From positions 185,970 to 249,969 of the forward strand of contig DBYX01000005.1 of the NCBI GenBank assembly GCA_002311665.1: 64,000 nucleotides of DNA. Reading direction: 5' to 3'. The notes beneath the pieces were generated by a model, which was given only the letters and a program-made list of their open reading frames with translations, was not told where the DNA came from and ran no database searches. The position numbers and the translations under genes were made by a program. Shown here one piece after another: positions 22,698-32,141 of the stretch. This DNA is from Lachnoclostridium sp. UBA1175. Lineage in GTDB: Bacteria > Bacillota > Clostridia > Lachnospirales > Lachnospiraceae. The number at the start of each line of letters is the position of its first letter. Position 1 is the first letter of the stretch.

Positions 22698-23714
22698 ATG
22701 AGTGACTTGAAGAAGATTCTGATCGCGGGCGGCGTAACGCTTCTGGTTATTGTGGTTATGGTCCTGATCCTGCTTCCCGACCGCAGTGCCGGGGAGAACA
22801 GCGGGCGGACAGGCGAGGAGCAGAAGGCAGCGATGACGCCCGTGTCCGTCGAAACCCTTTCGCCGACCGCGGCACCGACGGCGACTGCGACGCCTATGCC
22901 CACCGAGACGCCGACACCCGTGCCGACCGACACGCCGACACCGACGATGTCGCCGCTCGAGCGCATCGAGGCGACGCGGGAGGAGCTTCTGTCCAAAGTC
23001 GATTACTACAACTCGCTCGACAACACGGGCGAGCACACCTGGCAGTTCATACGCAACAAGGAACACGAGCAGTCCGGGACGCGTGAGTTTATCACGATCG
23101 CGGACTACGGCGCATTTCATCTCAACAAGAGTGTCACCGATGACGACAAGGTCATCTATCTGACCTTCGACTGCGGCTACCCTTCGGACAACACGGTGAA
23201 GATCCTCGACACGCTCGCGAAGCACAATGCGAAGGCGAGTTTCTTCGTTACGTCGATGTATCTGCGGAAGTGCAAGGATTACGCCGTCAGGATGAAGGAG
23301 GAGGGACACATGGTGTGCAACCACACCGTGAACCACAAGGACCTCCGCAAGGAGTCGGTGGAGACGATCATCTCCGAGATCACGGATGTGGCGCAGTATT
23401 TCTACGAGGAGACCGGCTATGAGCTGGACCCCTTCTTCCGCACGCCCTCGGGCGCATACACGGTCCGGCTTCTGTCCATCATCCGCGACGCGGGCTATCG
23501 CTGCGTGTTCTGGAGCATCGCCTACGGGGATTACCACAGCGACGATCCGCCCGCGCCCGGCTATGTGACCAACCATTTTAAGACGTACTATCACAACGGT
23601 GCCGTCGCGCTCATCCACAACGACTGCAATCGTAATGCGGAGGAACTTGACGCCGTGCTGACCTACCTGGAGGAGCAGGGATACCGCTTCGGTCTGCTCG
23701 ATGAGATCCCGTGA
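22698..23714 (+). CDS. Membrane-anchored polysaccharide deacetylase (PdaA-like)
   Basis: A 338-residue protein: an N-terminal transmembrane anchor (residues 6-26, no clear cleavage site), a Thr/Pro linker (TPTPVPTDTPTPT) and an extracellular NodB domain from about 145 on. Motifs: TFDCGYPSDN with catalytic-base Asp158, where a Cys stands in place of the usual second Asp; the zinc histidines in CNHTVNH; RTPSGAYT; and a terminal LIHND. The D-x-G variant of motif 1 is seen in the muramic-acid deacetylase PdaA group rather than in chitin deacetylases, so peptidoglycan is the probable substrate. It lies between the BceRS-like kinase and the BceAB-like transporter, suggesting that wall modification is part of the same envelope-stress response. 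Confidence 0.87.
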   Translation: MSDLKKILIAGGVTLLVIVVMVLILLPDRSAGENSGRTGEEQKAAMTPVSVETLSPTAAPTATATPMPTETPTPVPTDTPTPTMSPLERIEATREELLSKVDYYNSLDNTGEHTWQFIRNKEHEQSGTREFITIADYGAFHLNKSVTDDDKVIYLTFDCGYPSDNTVKILDTLAKHNAKASFFVTSMYLRKCKDYAVRMKEEGHMVCNHTVNHKDLRKESVETIISEITDVAQYFYEETGYELDPFFRTPSGAYTVRLLSIIRDAGYRCVFWSIAYGDYHSDDPPAPGYVTNHFKTYYHNGAVALIHNDCNRNAEELDAVLTYLEEQGYRFGLLDEIP

Positions 23715-23730
23715 CGGACGCACACGCATC

Positions 23731-23744
23731 TTACAAAATTGTCA
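23731..23744. promoter_or_regulatory. BceR-box-like operator
   Basis: TTACA-aaat-TGTCA, the spaced inverted repeat form (TnACA-N4-TGTAA/TGTCA) recognised by BceR-type regulators. It lies 55 bases upstream of the -10 box, a position fit for activation. Confidence 0.6.
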
Positions 23745-23798
23745 CTTTGTTTTCGGAAAATGTAACCGGAATCGATTTTTTCGACCCTTCCGGCAGCG

Positions 23799-23804
23799 TA
23801 TAAT
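23799..23804 (+). promoter_or_regulatory. -10 box of the bceAB-like promoter
   Basis: Consensus TATAAT with no good -35 hexamer at 16-18 bases (T-run only; TTCGAC lies too close), as expected for an activator-dependent promoter. Confidence 0.55.
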
Positions 23805-23941
23805 CGCAACTGTAAGATGAGTCCGGCGGGACCGGACCACGGGAATGCGGATGGCTGTCGGGCCAAGGGGGAGAGCGCCGCTCAGCCACTCGCAGATTCC
23901 CACACAGAATAAGCGGCAACGACCGCAATACGGAGGCATTT

Positions 23942-24706
23942 ATGAGTATCCTGGAAGTAAGCAATCTGCAGAAGGTCTACACCACAAGATTCGGGGGGAA
24001 CAAGGTGCAGGCGCTCTCGAACGTGACGTTCACGGTCGAAAAGGGGGAGTATGTGGCGATCATGGGCGAGTCGGGTTCCGGCAAGACGACGCTTCTCAAC
24101 ATCCTTGCGGCATTGGACCGGCCGACGGCCGGCAAGGTGCTTCTCGAGGGCAAGGAGCTCTCGGGCATCAAGGAGTCGGAGATGGCGACGTTCCGCCGCG
24201 AGAATCTCGGATTCGTGTTCCAGGAGTTCAACCTGCTGGATACATTTTCCATCAGAGACAACATCCTGTTGCCGCTTGTTCTGAACGGTGCGAAGCCATC
24301 GGAACTCGAGGGCAAGCTTGCGCCGATCGCCGAGAGACTCGGCATCTCGGATCTGCTCGCGAAGTTTCCTTATGAGGTGTCCGGCGGACAGAAGCAGCGC
24401 ACGGCCGTGGCGCGGGCGCTGATCACGGATCCGAAGCTGATCCTTGCCGACGAGCCCACCGGTGCACTCGACTCAAAGTCGACGGATGATCTCCTGCGCG
24501 TATTCAGAGACATCAACAGTCAGGGTCAAACGATCCTCATGGTAACGCACTCGACGAAGGCCGCGAGCCACGCGTCGCGTGTCCTGTTCATCCGCGACGG
24601 CGAGGTGTTCCACCAGATTTATCGCGGCGACAGCACGAATGAGCAGCTGTACCAGAAGATTTCGGACACGCTCACACTTCTTACGACAGGCGGTGAGAAT
24701 CGATGA
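23942..24706 (+). CDS. bceA: BceA-type ABC transporter ATP-binding protein
   Basis: A 254-residue ATPase: Walker A GESGSGKTT, Q-loop FQEFNLLD, signature SGGQKQR, Walker B LILADEPTGALD and H-loop THS. The FNLLDTFSIRDNILLPLVL segment is characteristic of the antimicrobial-peptide export/detoxification group (BceA/VraD/LolD-like). It overlaps the permease gene by four bases (ATGA). It energises removal of peptide antibiotics from lipid-cycle intermediates and relays flux to the kinase (known for the family). The upstream BceR-like box supports inducible expression. Confidence 0.93.
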   Translation: MSILEVSNLQKVYTTRFGGNKVQALSNVTFTVEKGEYVAIMGESGSGKTTLLNILAALDRPTAGKVLLEGKELSGIKESEMATFRRENLGFVFQEFNLLDTFSIRDNILLPLVLNGAKPSELEGKLAPIAERLGISDLLAKFPYEVSGGQKQRTAVARALITDPKLILADEPTGALDSKSTDDLLRVFRDINSQGQTILMVTHSTKAASHASRVLFIRDGEVFHQIYRGDSTNEQLYQKISDTLTLLTTGGENR

Positions 24707-26829
24707 AACTCGGATTATTCTTCCGGCTGGCGTGCTCGAACATCAAGAAGAACCACCAGCTGTACGTGCCGCACATTCTGGCCGGCACGGGCCTTGTAGG
24801 CGTATTCTATGTTATGCTTACGCTCGCCAACGATGAGCGTATCGAAAACATCAAGGGAGGTTACGCGATCCCGGCCATCATGGGAATCGGCTGTGCCGTC
24901 GTCGCGATCCTTTCCGTGATCCTCGTATTTTTCACGAACAGCTTCCTGATGAAACAGCGCACGCGCGAGTACGGTATGTATAACGTGCTCGGTATGGAGA
25001 AGCGGCACGTCGGACGAATCATGTTTTTCGAGAACCTGATCTCCACCGCGATCTCTCTGGTGAGCGGCGTGCTGTTCGGAATTCTGGTGTACAAGCTTTG
25101 CTGCCTGTTCATCTGCAAAATGCTTCACGTCGAGACGATCCTCGGCTTCTATGTGGATCCTATGTGCATCCTGAAGACGGTCGGCGGATTTATCGCAATG
25201 TATTTTGCAGCGTTTCTGTGGAACCGCTTCCGGCTGGCCCGGCTTCGCCCCGTGGAGCTCCTTGCGAGCGCGGGAGCGGGCGAGAAGGAGCCGAAGGTCA
25301 AGTGGATCCTGCTGGTGATCGGACTTGCCACGCTCGGCGCGGGATATTATATCGCACTCACGACGGAGTCGCCGCTGAAGGCAATCCCGGATTTCTTCAA
25401 GGCGGTCGTTCTGGTCATCATCGGAACGTATGCACTGTTCCTTGCCGGCAGCATCGCTTTTTTGAAGCTTTTGCGCAAGAATAAAGGGTTCTACTACCGT
25501 AGAAAGAATATGATCGCGGTGTCCGATCTGCTGTATCGTATGAAGCAGAATGCCGTCGGCCTCGCGTCGATCGCAATTCTCGCCACCGGCGTTATCGTCA
25601 TGATGTCTACGACGGTATGTCTTTACACCGGAACGGAGGAGACGATCAAAACGTACTTCCTGGACGGTGACGCGGACATTTTTGTGAGGACCGTCTGCCG
25701 GTATTCGGAAGAAAAAGACGGCAAATGGGAATCCCATCATTTCCAGCTTTCCGAGGAGGAAGTCCGAAAACTGACGGAGAAGACCGTCGAAAAGTTCGGA
25801 TCGAAAGTGGTATCTTTCAAACCGATGCGCAATTTTTCGGATGTGTTTCATTTTGAGAACGGCAAGGGATCGATCTATGAGATGCACAGTTCCTTTGTCA
25901 CGATCCCGGCAGGGACGGTTCAGTTGATCATCCTTCCGATGGAGGATTACAACGGGCTCAGCAAGCAGCCGGTCACGCTGGCGGACGGAGAGGTTGGCTG
26001 GTTTGCACTGTCCGGGAATTCGCCGGCAATAACCAAAACCGTTCCGGAGCAGTTTACGATCGGCGGGCAGAGTTTTCGCATCGCGAAGGAAGTGAAGAAG
26101 CTTTCCCTCACGCCCAGCGAGGCGTACACCACAGATACTTACGGACTTGTCGTTCCGTCGATTGAGTCGCTTGAGGCGATCATAGACGGACTGGACCGTG
26201 AACTGCAGGAAAAGTACAACGGAGACTCGCGGTATTACCTTTACGGATCCGCCCACTATACATATAGTGTTCAGGTTGCGGACGCGAAGAAACTTGCGGA
26301 AGTCGATACCGAAATGGAGATGGAGAGCACCTTCGGTATGTATCTGCGCGATCGTATGGACGAGCTGGGGTACAATGAGGACCACACGGACGGGTATGCC
26401 TTCTGGGACTCCACCTGGAGGATGCGCAATGAGCTCTTTGCGATATACGGTTCGCTGTTCTTCCTCGGAATTCTCCTGAGTATGGTGTTCCTTTTTGCAA
26501 CGGCGCTGATCATCTACTACAAACAGATCTCCGAGGGTTATGACGACCGCGGCAGATTCCAGATCCTGCAGAAGGTCGGTATGACGCAGAGTGAGACGAA
26601 AGGAACGATCCGCCGCCAGATTCTGATCGTGTTCTTCCTGCCGCTGCTGACGGCGGTGGTTCATATGCTGGTGGCGTATCCGGTCATCCGCAAACTTCTT
26701 CAGCTGCTGATGATGCCCAACGACAAGTTGTTCTTAACCTGCACGGGGCTGACGATCGTAGCGTTTGCACTCATCTACATGGTGATCTACCGCCTGACGG
26801 CGCGTACGTATTACAGGATCGTGCGCTGA
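24703..26829 (+). CDS. bceB: BceB-type ABC transporter permease
   Basis: A 708-residue FtsX-family permease: an N-terminal helix, several transmembrane helices in the first 310 residues, a large extracytoplasmic domain of about 220 residues (about 325-575) after the helix containing VGLASIAILATGVIVMM, and the last helices at about 585-605, 640-660 and 675-695. This layout, with the large domain between helices 7 and 8, is typical of BceB-type detoxification permeases and is where the antibiotic is recognised. It starts within the stop of bceA and ends the operon at a strong terminator. Confidence 0.92.
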   Translation: MKLGLFFRLACSNIKKNHQLYVPHILAGTGLVGVFYVMLTLANDERIENIKGGYAIPAIMGIGCAVVAILSVILVFFTNSFLMKQRTREYGMYNVLGMEKRHVGRIMFFENLISTAISLVSGVLFGILVYKLCCLFICKMLHVETILGFYVDPMCILKTVGGFIAMYFAAFLWNRFRLARLRPVELLASAGAGEKEPKVKWILLVIGLATLGAGYYIALTTESPLKAIPDFFKAVVLVIIGTYALFLAGSIAFLKLLRKNKGFYYRRKNMIAVSDLLYRMKQNAVGLASIAILATGVIVMMSTTVCLYTGTEETIKTYFLDGDADIFVRTVCRYSEEKDGKWESHHFQLSEEEVRKLTEKTVEKFGSKVVSFKPMRNFSDVFHFENGKGSIYEMHSSFVTIPAGTVQLIILPMEDYNGLSKQPVTLADGEVGWFALSGNSPAITKTVPEQFTIGGQSFRIAKEVKKLSLTPSEAYTTDTYGLVVPSIESLEAIIDGLDRELQEKYNGDSRYYLYGSAHYTYSVQVADAKKLAEVDTEMEMESTFGMYLRDRMDELGYNEDHTDGYAFWDSTWRMRNELFAIYGSLFFLGILLSMVFLFATALIIYYKQISEGYDDRGRFQILQKVGMTQSETKGTIRRQILIVFFLPLLTAVVHMLVAYPVIRKLLQLLMMPNDKLFLTCTGLTIVAFALIYMVIYRLTARTYYRIVR

Positions 26830-26880
26830 CGGATCGCGGGTGTTAAGACGGAAAAAACAAAGACATACGGAAACGGATCG

Positions 26881-26915
26881 GAAAGTGCCGGGCAACCCCG
26901 GCGCTTTCCTTTTTT
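26881..26915 (+). terminator. Intrinsic terminator after bceAB
   Basis: A 12-base-pair stem (26881-26892 with 26897-26908, one G-T pair), four-base loop, then T6. Confidence 0.93.
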
Positions 26916-26952
26916 GTAGGGGAAAATACATCGCCGTGAGAGCGGGTTTTCC

Positions 26953-26981
26953 TTGTGTTTCCCTGTCATATAGAGTATAAT
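26953..26981 (+). promoter_or_regulatory. Promoter of the DUF3298 lipoprotein / GH39 operon
   Basis: TTGTGT (26953-26958), 17-base spacer, TATAAT (26976-26981). Confidence 0.68.
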
Positions 26982-27044
26982 ATACGATGTTCAATATGCC
27001 GTCGGAAAAGTGCGCGACGGCGGTTACGGGAGGAAAAGAATACG

Positions 27045-28670
27045 ATGAAAACGGCAAAGGTTGTAATGCTGTTGTTGATACTGCTCCTCGCGCTCTGTGT
27101 GACAGGTTGCGGGGATTCGGAGAAGCCGAAGGAGAGGGGCGACAGGAAGCTTTCGGTCACACCCGCGGAACCTACGGCGACGACCGAGGTGACGCCCACC
27201 GATGTGCCGGAGATCACGCCGACACCTGAGGTGAGCCCTACCGGAGAGCCGGAGATCACGCCGACACCCGAGGTGAACCCTACCGGAGAGCCGGAGCTTT
27301 CCCCGACGCCTGAAGTGAACCCTACCGGAGAGCCGGAACTCTCGCCGACGCCTGGGGCGAGCCCCACCGGAGAGCCGGAGATCACGCCGACGCCCGAGGC
27401 GACTCCCACGGCAGAGCCGGAACTGACGCCGACACCCGAGGTGACACCTACGACTGTAGCGACGCCCACACCTACGACGGCAGCGACACCTACGCCCACA
27501 CCGACACCGACGGCGAAGCTTCCCACGGTCGCAGTGAAACCGGGCCCGCAGTATGTCGTCGGCACGATGGACCGCTATAATTTTACGATGGATGATACGG
27601 ACGAGTCGGTCGGCTTCCACGTGGATATGCTTTACATCACCGACACCGGCTGTAAGGGCCTGATGGAGCGGATCCTGGATACCAACGTGGCGCACAACAA
27701 GAAGTGTTATGACCTGTACTCGGAGGCGGCGGATATCGCCCTCGCAGGAAGCGGCGATGTGACGAGGTGGTACTACAACGACCGCTGCGGACAGTTCCGC
27801 TCGGACACCAAGGTATTCAGCTACTCGAGAACGGTGGAGACTTACCTCGGCGGAGCGCATGGTCAGACGATCCGCTACGGATACAACTTCGACACGAAGA
27901 CCGGAGAGCCGCTGACCATCGACCGGGTTGTAAACGACTACGACCGGACGATCGATCTCGTGATCTCGACGATCGAGGCGGATCCGTACAACAAAGATGT
28001 CTTCATGGATGACAACTGGAAGAAGACGATCCGCAGTATGTTCAAGGACGGTTCGATCTCGTGGCTCGCCACCGAGGACGGACTGGAGGTCTGGGTACCG
28101 GAGGGCGAGATCGCGGCGATCGCGGCAGGTGAGATCTGCGCGAAACTCAACATCAAGGATTACCCCGATCTGATCAAGCCTGCCTATGTCGGCAACTACA
28201 ACCACGCATTTTCAATGCAGGTTGTCAATTACGACGAGTACCGCTCGACGGAATACAATAAGACGATCAAGCAGATGATCCAGGGCATCGGTTCGCTGAG
28301 CTGGCAGGAGACCGTCAGCATGGCAAAGAACGCGGGAATCGCGTACGAGGGCAAGAATGACAAGGATGCGGCGGCGGAGGAGTCCAACGCGTACCTCAAC
28401 CTCACGGAGAAGGCATCCGGATACCGCTATCATCTGTATTACACAACCTACGCGAGCAAGGATGTGCAGCGCCTGACGAGCATCAATTTCATCGGTGAGG
28501 GCGGCAGAGTGTATGTGGACAACGCGTACGGCAGCCTGCCGGTGCGGTATGTGCTCATCGATCCGTGGGTTGACGACGCGAATGATTATGTGGCCGACAT
28601 TCATTTCCGCAACGCGGACGAGCTGAGCATGATCTTCTTCGTGACGATTGCGGAATACTACAAGAAGTGA
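27045..28670 (+). CDS. Lipoprotein with Thr-Pro linker and DUF3298 (RsiV-like) domain
   Basis: A 541-residue lipoprotein: signal peptide with lipobox LCVTGC, then about 130 residues of Thr/Pro/Glu repeats (TPTPEVSPTGEPEI units), then a folded domain from about 165. It contains YLGGAHGQTIRYGYNFDTKTGEPLTI, the DUF3298 core as found at the C terminus of RsiV, preceded by a DUF4163-like segment. In RsiV this region binds lysozyme; the same fold occurs in PdaC-type deacetylases. Here there is no sigma-binding domain or transmembrane helix, so an extracellular ligand- or wall-binding role is more likely. The C-terminal 130 residues are unassigned. GGGAGGA at 27028-27034 sets the start. The GH39 gene follows after 28 bases. 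Confidence 0.82.
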   Translation: MKTAKVVMLLLILLLALCVTGCGDSEKPKERGDRKLSVTPAEPTATTEVTPTDVPEITPTPEVSPTGEPEITPTPEVNPTGEPELSPTPEVNPTGEPELSPTPGASPTGEPEITPTPEATPTAEPELTPTPEVTPTTVATPTPTTAATPTPTPTPTAKLPTVAVKPGPQYVVGTMDRYNFTMDDTDESVGFHVDMLYITDTGCKGLMERILDTNVAHNKKCYDLYSEAADIALAGSGDVTRWYYNDRCGQFRSDTKVFSYSRTVETYLGGAHGQTIRYGYNFDTKTGEPLTIDRVVNDYDRTIDLVISTIEADPYNKDVFMDDNWKKTIRSMFKDGSISWLATEDGLEVWVPEGEIAAIAAGEICAKLNIKDYPDLIKPAYVGNYNHAFSMQVVNYDEYRSTEYNKTIKQMIQGIGSLSWQETVSMAKNAGIAYEGKNDKDAAAEESNAYLNLTEKASGYRYHLYYTTYASKDVQRLTSINFIGEGGRVYVDNAYGSLPVRYVLIDPWVDDANDYVADIHFRNADELSMIFFVTIAEYYKK

Positions 28671-28698
28671 TAAGAGTGACAATAAGGAGGGGCCTGTT

Positions 28699-30195
28699 AT
28701 GGCAAAAACTGTGATCAATGTAAGGGGGACCGAGTCGATACCGTTCCACAACAACGTGGACTTCTGCGTCGGCACGGGACGTATGGGCTTAGCGCTCACG
28801 GAGGAGTATCTGAAGGAGCTGTCGTTTGTGCAGGACATCATCGGATTCAAGCACATCCGCGGCCATGGACTGTTCACGGACGACATGGCGATCTACCAGA
28901 GACGCGTCGACTGGTTCACCAAGGAAGAGACCATTGAGTATAATTTTACGTATCTCGACAGAGTGATGGATGCGTATCTTGCGAGAAATATCGTTCCGTT
29001 CCTGGAGCTCGGTTTCATGCCGAAAGCGCTGGCGAGCGGCGACCAGACGATCTTCTACTGGCAGGGCAACACGACGCCGCCGAAGGAGTATGACGAGTGG
29101 ACAAAGCTCGTGACCGAGACGCTCGCTCACCTTGTGAAGCGCTACGGCGAGCAGGTGTACAGCTGGCCGATCGAGGTGTGGAACGAGCCGAACCTTCCGG
29201 GCTTCTGGAAGGACGCGAGCATGCCCGAGTACTTCAAACTGTTCAAGGAGACGTTCCTTGCGATCAAGGCGCTCGATCCCCGCTTCCGCATCGGCGGACC
29301 CGCGATCTGCGGCGTGCGCGATGAGGAGTGGATGAAGGCATTTTTCGACTTCTGCAAGGCGGAGGGGATCAAGCCCGATTTTGCGACGAGACACCACTAT
29401 ACGACCGAGATGCCGGCTCCTTCCGGACACTACGGATACCAGAAACTCTCGGATCCGCAGGTCGGTTTCGACAATCTGCAGTCCTCGCGCGACATCATCG
29501 ATTCGTACGAGGAATTCAAGGGGATGGAGATGCACCTGACCGAGTTCAACACCTCCTACATCCCGAACAATCCGCTGCACGACACGAACGAGAACGCGGC
29601 GTATCTTGCATACCAGCTCGAGCGCCTCGGCGAGACTTCGTATTCGTACTCCTACTGGACGTTCGGCGACGTGTTCGAGGAGAGAGGCGTTCCGTTCTCG
29701 CTGTTCCACGGCGGTTTCGGTCTCGTGGCTCACGGCTGCATTCCGAAGCCCACGTTCTGGACATTTGCCTTCTACAAGAGACTGCAGGAGGCAGCGACGG
29801 ACTGCGTTTACAAGGGGAAAAATGCGGTCGTCGTACGCACGGCGAACGGCTATCGCGCCGTGCTTTGGAATATGAGCGATGATGCGACGGAGATTGATGT
29901 GAAGCTCGCGGCGGACGCGAAGGAGTACACGGTGATCCGCGAGACCGTCGACGAGGTCACCTGCAATCCGGTGAAAGTATGGCACGACCTCGGCGAGCCG
30001 AAGTATCCTTCGGACGCGCAGGTGGAGACGATCCGCAAGGCGGCGTTCCCGTTCACGGAGAGCGACATCGCGGTTCGCTCGCGCGGCAAGATCGGCTTCA
30101 CGGTGCCGGTGCGTGCACACGGCGTGGTATATCTCGACATCACGGAGCGCGTGATGGAGGGTGACCGCGGATTTACTTACGGACGGAGATTCTGA
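28699..30195 (+). CDS. xynB: GH39 beta-xylosidase
   Basis: A 498-residue glycoside hydrolase of family 39. The (beta/alpha)8 barrel has the acid/base Glu163 in EVWNEPNLPGFW and the nucleophile Glu282 in LTEFNTSY; FLELGFMP and RHHYTTEM are further family segments, and a C-terminal beta domain follows. There is no signal peptide, so it acts in the cytoplasm, releasing xylose from the non-reducing ends of imported xylo-oligosaccharides. AAGGAGGGG upstream of the ATG fixes the start. It probably shares the promoter of the preceding lipoprotein, although their functions do not obviously connect. Together with the GH43-esterase and GH9 it gives the cell an intracellular hemicellulose/glucan trimming set. 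Confidence 0.93.
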   Translation: MAKTVINVRGTESIPFHNNVDFCVGTGRMGLALTEEYLKELSFVQDIIGFKHIRGHGLFTDDMAIYQRRVDWFTKEETIEYNFTYLDRVMDAYLARNIVPFLELGFMPKALASGDQTIFYWQGNTTPPKEYDEWTKLVTETLAHLVKRYGEQVYSWPIEVWNEPNLPGFWKDASMPEYFKLFKETFLAIKALDPRFRIGGPAICGVRDEEWMKAFFDFCKAEGIKPDFATRHHYTTEMPAPSGHYGYQKLSDPQVGFDNLQSSRDIIDSYEEFKGMEMHLTEFNTSYIPNNPLHDTNENAAYLAYQLERLGETSYSYSYWTFGDVFEERGVPFSLFHGGFGLVAHGCIPKPTFWTFAFYKRLQEAATDCVYKGKNAVVVRTANGYRAVLWNMSDDATEIDVKLAADAKEYTVIRETVDEVTCNPVKVWHDLGEPKYPSDAQVETIRKAAFPFTESDIAVRSRGKIGFTVPVRAHGVVYLDITERVMEGDRGFTYGRRF

Positions 30196-30291
30196 GGCGG
30201 CAGTCGACCGGCTCGGACGGAAAGTGTTTGATTTATTACTGGGGAATACGGCGGGGGGCGCTGACGGCGCCTCCCCGTGTGGAGGGTTTAC

Positions 30292-32115
30292 ATGAAACTG
30301 TTGGTGACAGGGTTTGAACCGTTCGGACAATACGCAATCAACTCCTCGGAGCGCGCAGTCGCGTCGCTTCCCCTGGCTTTGGGCGGCAACAAGATCGTCA
30401 CGGCGATCCTGCCGGTGTCCTACACGAGGAGCGAGAAGGAACTGGTTGAGCTGTGCCGGAACATCCGTCCGGACGCGGTCGTGTGTGTCGCGCAAAATGC
30501 AGCCGCGTCGGACATCCGCGTGGAGTCCACGGCGGGCAACTATGCGCACTCCGAAGAGGAGGACGCGGACCACAACCTGTGGCTGTACCGCTCGATCGAT
30601 ATGAGCGGTGCACCGTCGTACCGCTCCACGCTTCCGATCGAGGAGATCGTCCGCAACATAAAGCTTGCGGGGATCGCCGCGGAGCTTTCGCACTCGGCGG
30701 GAACGTTCGTGGGCAACTGTCTGATGTATCAGTTGCTCCGCGTCTGCGAGACGGAGTTTCCGGAGATGAAGTGCGGGCTCGTGCATGTGCCGGTCGTGCC
30801 GGAGCAGTGCGATGATCCGGCCGGAAAGCCCTGTATGCCGCTTGATACGATCACGGAGGCTTTGATGATCACCCTCGGCACGGTGATCGATCCCGGGAGC
30901 GACGGAGTTTTCGAGCCGGAGTACGAGGCGGAAGACACCGATGACGACGAGGACGATGAGTTCGCCGTTGCGCAGGGCGTGACGCCCGCGATGCTTGCGG
31001 CGATCAACGGCGATGACGATGACGACGACGCGGAAGTCGATGATGACGCGGAAGTCGATGAAGATACGGACGGCGGTGCGGACGACAACGCGGAGGCGGT
31101 TGAGGCGGTGAACGCCGCAGAGGCTGCTTATGAGAGCGCAGCGAACATTGCCGTGACGGTAGAACAGGACGCGGAGACGGTCGCAGGCGCTATCGGTGTT
31201 GCCGGTGACCCTTCGGCCGGTGATGGCGATGCGGCTGTTCCGAATGCCGATGCTACAGAAGCACCCGCGCCGGAGAAGAGCGGGGAGGCCGGCGAGGACG
31301 GTCAGGCGGAGAGTGCCGCTGCCGCGGCGGTGGCTTATTTTGCGAAGACGAACCGCGAGCGCAAACTGCGCGACCGGGAGCAGATCGACGAGTCGGAAAT
31401 CTACTACGGCGGTCCGAAGAAGAATACGCATCCGACCGGCGCGAAGACCGAGGAGGTTCTGAAGCGCATCTCGGGGAGCGTACCGGAGAAAATCACGACG
31501 ACCTCGGATGCGCCGAGGGAGACGCTGTTCGAGCCTGCGCGCGAGCGCCTGACGGTCGACACGAAGGATTACCGCGTATTTTCCGTCAACACGAAATACC
31601 GCGGAAGCGCCGAAGGTTCGGGACAGATGACGCTCACGGAGTATATGGACGAGTTTATGCCCGAGCGCGCGAAGACGGACGTCGAGCTGCGCGAGGAGAG
31701 GGCGAGAACGCTGATCCACGAGGGCGATGCGCGCGATTCCCGCACCTACCAGGAGCGCAGGGCACTCCGCGCGGAGGCGAGGCGCAAGGAGGACGCGAGG
31801 GACCACATCGCATTCGGCGATCTCTACGTGATGAGCGATACGATGCGCGCGATGGGCAAGACGCTGAACAAGAGTGTTCTGGTGGATGACGACATCCATT
31901 TGCTGCTTTACACCGCGCTCGAGGACGGCGGCGACATATGGTGCTACCATATCACGGAGCTGGACGGCAAGGGCAAGGTGACGCGGCGCGTGATCGGGGA
32001 ACTCCCGCTGTACGCGATGGAGTACGAGAAGTACTATCTCTTCCGTGCCATTACGGAAAATAAGAAAATCGTTTGCGACCCGGAGACTTTCGAGATCCGG
32101 TTGGAAGATATGTGA
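30292..32115 (+). CDS. Pyroglutamyl-peptidase I-like protein without catalytic Cys, with acidic extension
   Basis: A 607-residue protein. Residues 1 to about 210 match family C15: VTGFEPFG at the N terminus, Glu79 in IRVESTAGN, and His165 in GLVHVPVVPEQ. The nucleophile signature, normally AGT(Y/F)-x-C-N-H, reads AGTFVGNCLMY: Gly141 stands where the catalytic Cys belongs and a Cys appears two residues later (143). So either the enzyme is inactive or the cysteine has moved. After 210 comes a very acidic, disordered stretch (EDTDDDEDDEF, GDDDDDDAEVDDDAEVDED), an Ala/Glu-rich part, and a C-terminal domain (about 360-607) that I cannot assign. The usual enzyme is near 215 residues. It is followed at once by a membrane protein gene (TGATG contact with an upstream ATG of that gene). 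Pseudo-enzyme scaffold is my best reading. Confidence 0.78.
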   Translation: MKLLVTGFEPFGQYAINSSERAVASLPLALGGNKIVTAILPVSYTRSEKELVELCRNIRPDAVVCVAQNAAASDIRVESTAGNYAHSEEEDADHNLWLYRSIDMSGAPSYRSTLPIEEIVRNIKLAGIAAELSHSAGTFVGNCLMYQLLRVCETEFPEMKCGLVHVPVVPEQCDDPAGKPCMPLDTITEALMITLGTVIDPGSDGVFEPEYEAEDTDDDEDDEFAVAQGVTPAMLAAINGDDDDDDAEVDDDAEVDEDTDGGADDNAEAVEAVNAAEAAYESAANIAVTVEQDAETVAGAIGVAGDPSAGDGDAAVPNADATEAPAPEKSGEAGEDGQAESAAAAAVAYFAKTNRERKLRDREQIDESEIYYGGPKKNTHPTGAKTEEVLKRISGSVPEKITTTSDAPRETLFEPARERLTVDTKDYRVFSVNTKYRGSAEGSGQMTLTEYMDEFMPERAKTDVELREERARTLIHEGDARDSRTYQERRALRAEARRKEDARDHIAFGDLYVMSDTMRAMGKTLNKSVLVDDDIHLLLYTALEDGGDIWCYHITELDGKGKVTRRVIGELPLYAMEYEKYYLFRAITENKKIVCDPETFEIRLEDM

Positions 32116-32141
32116 TGATGAGTGAAAGGAGCGGAAAGGGC

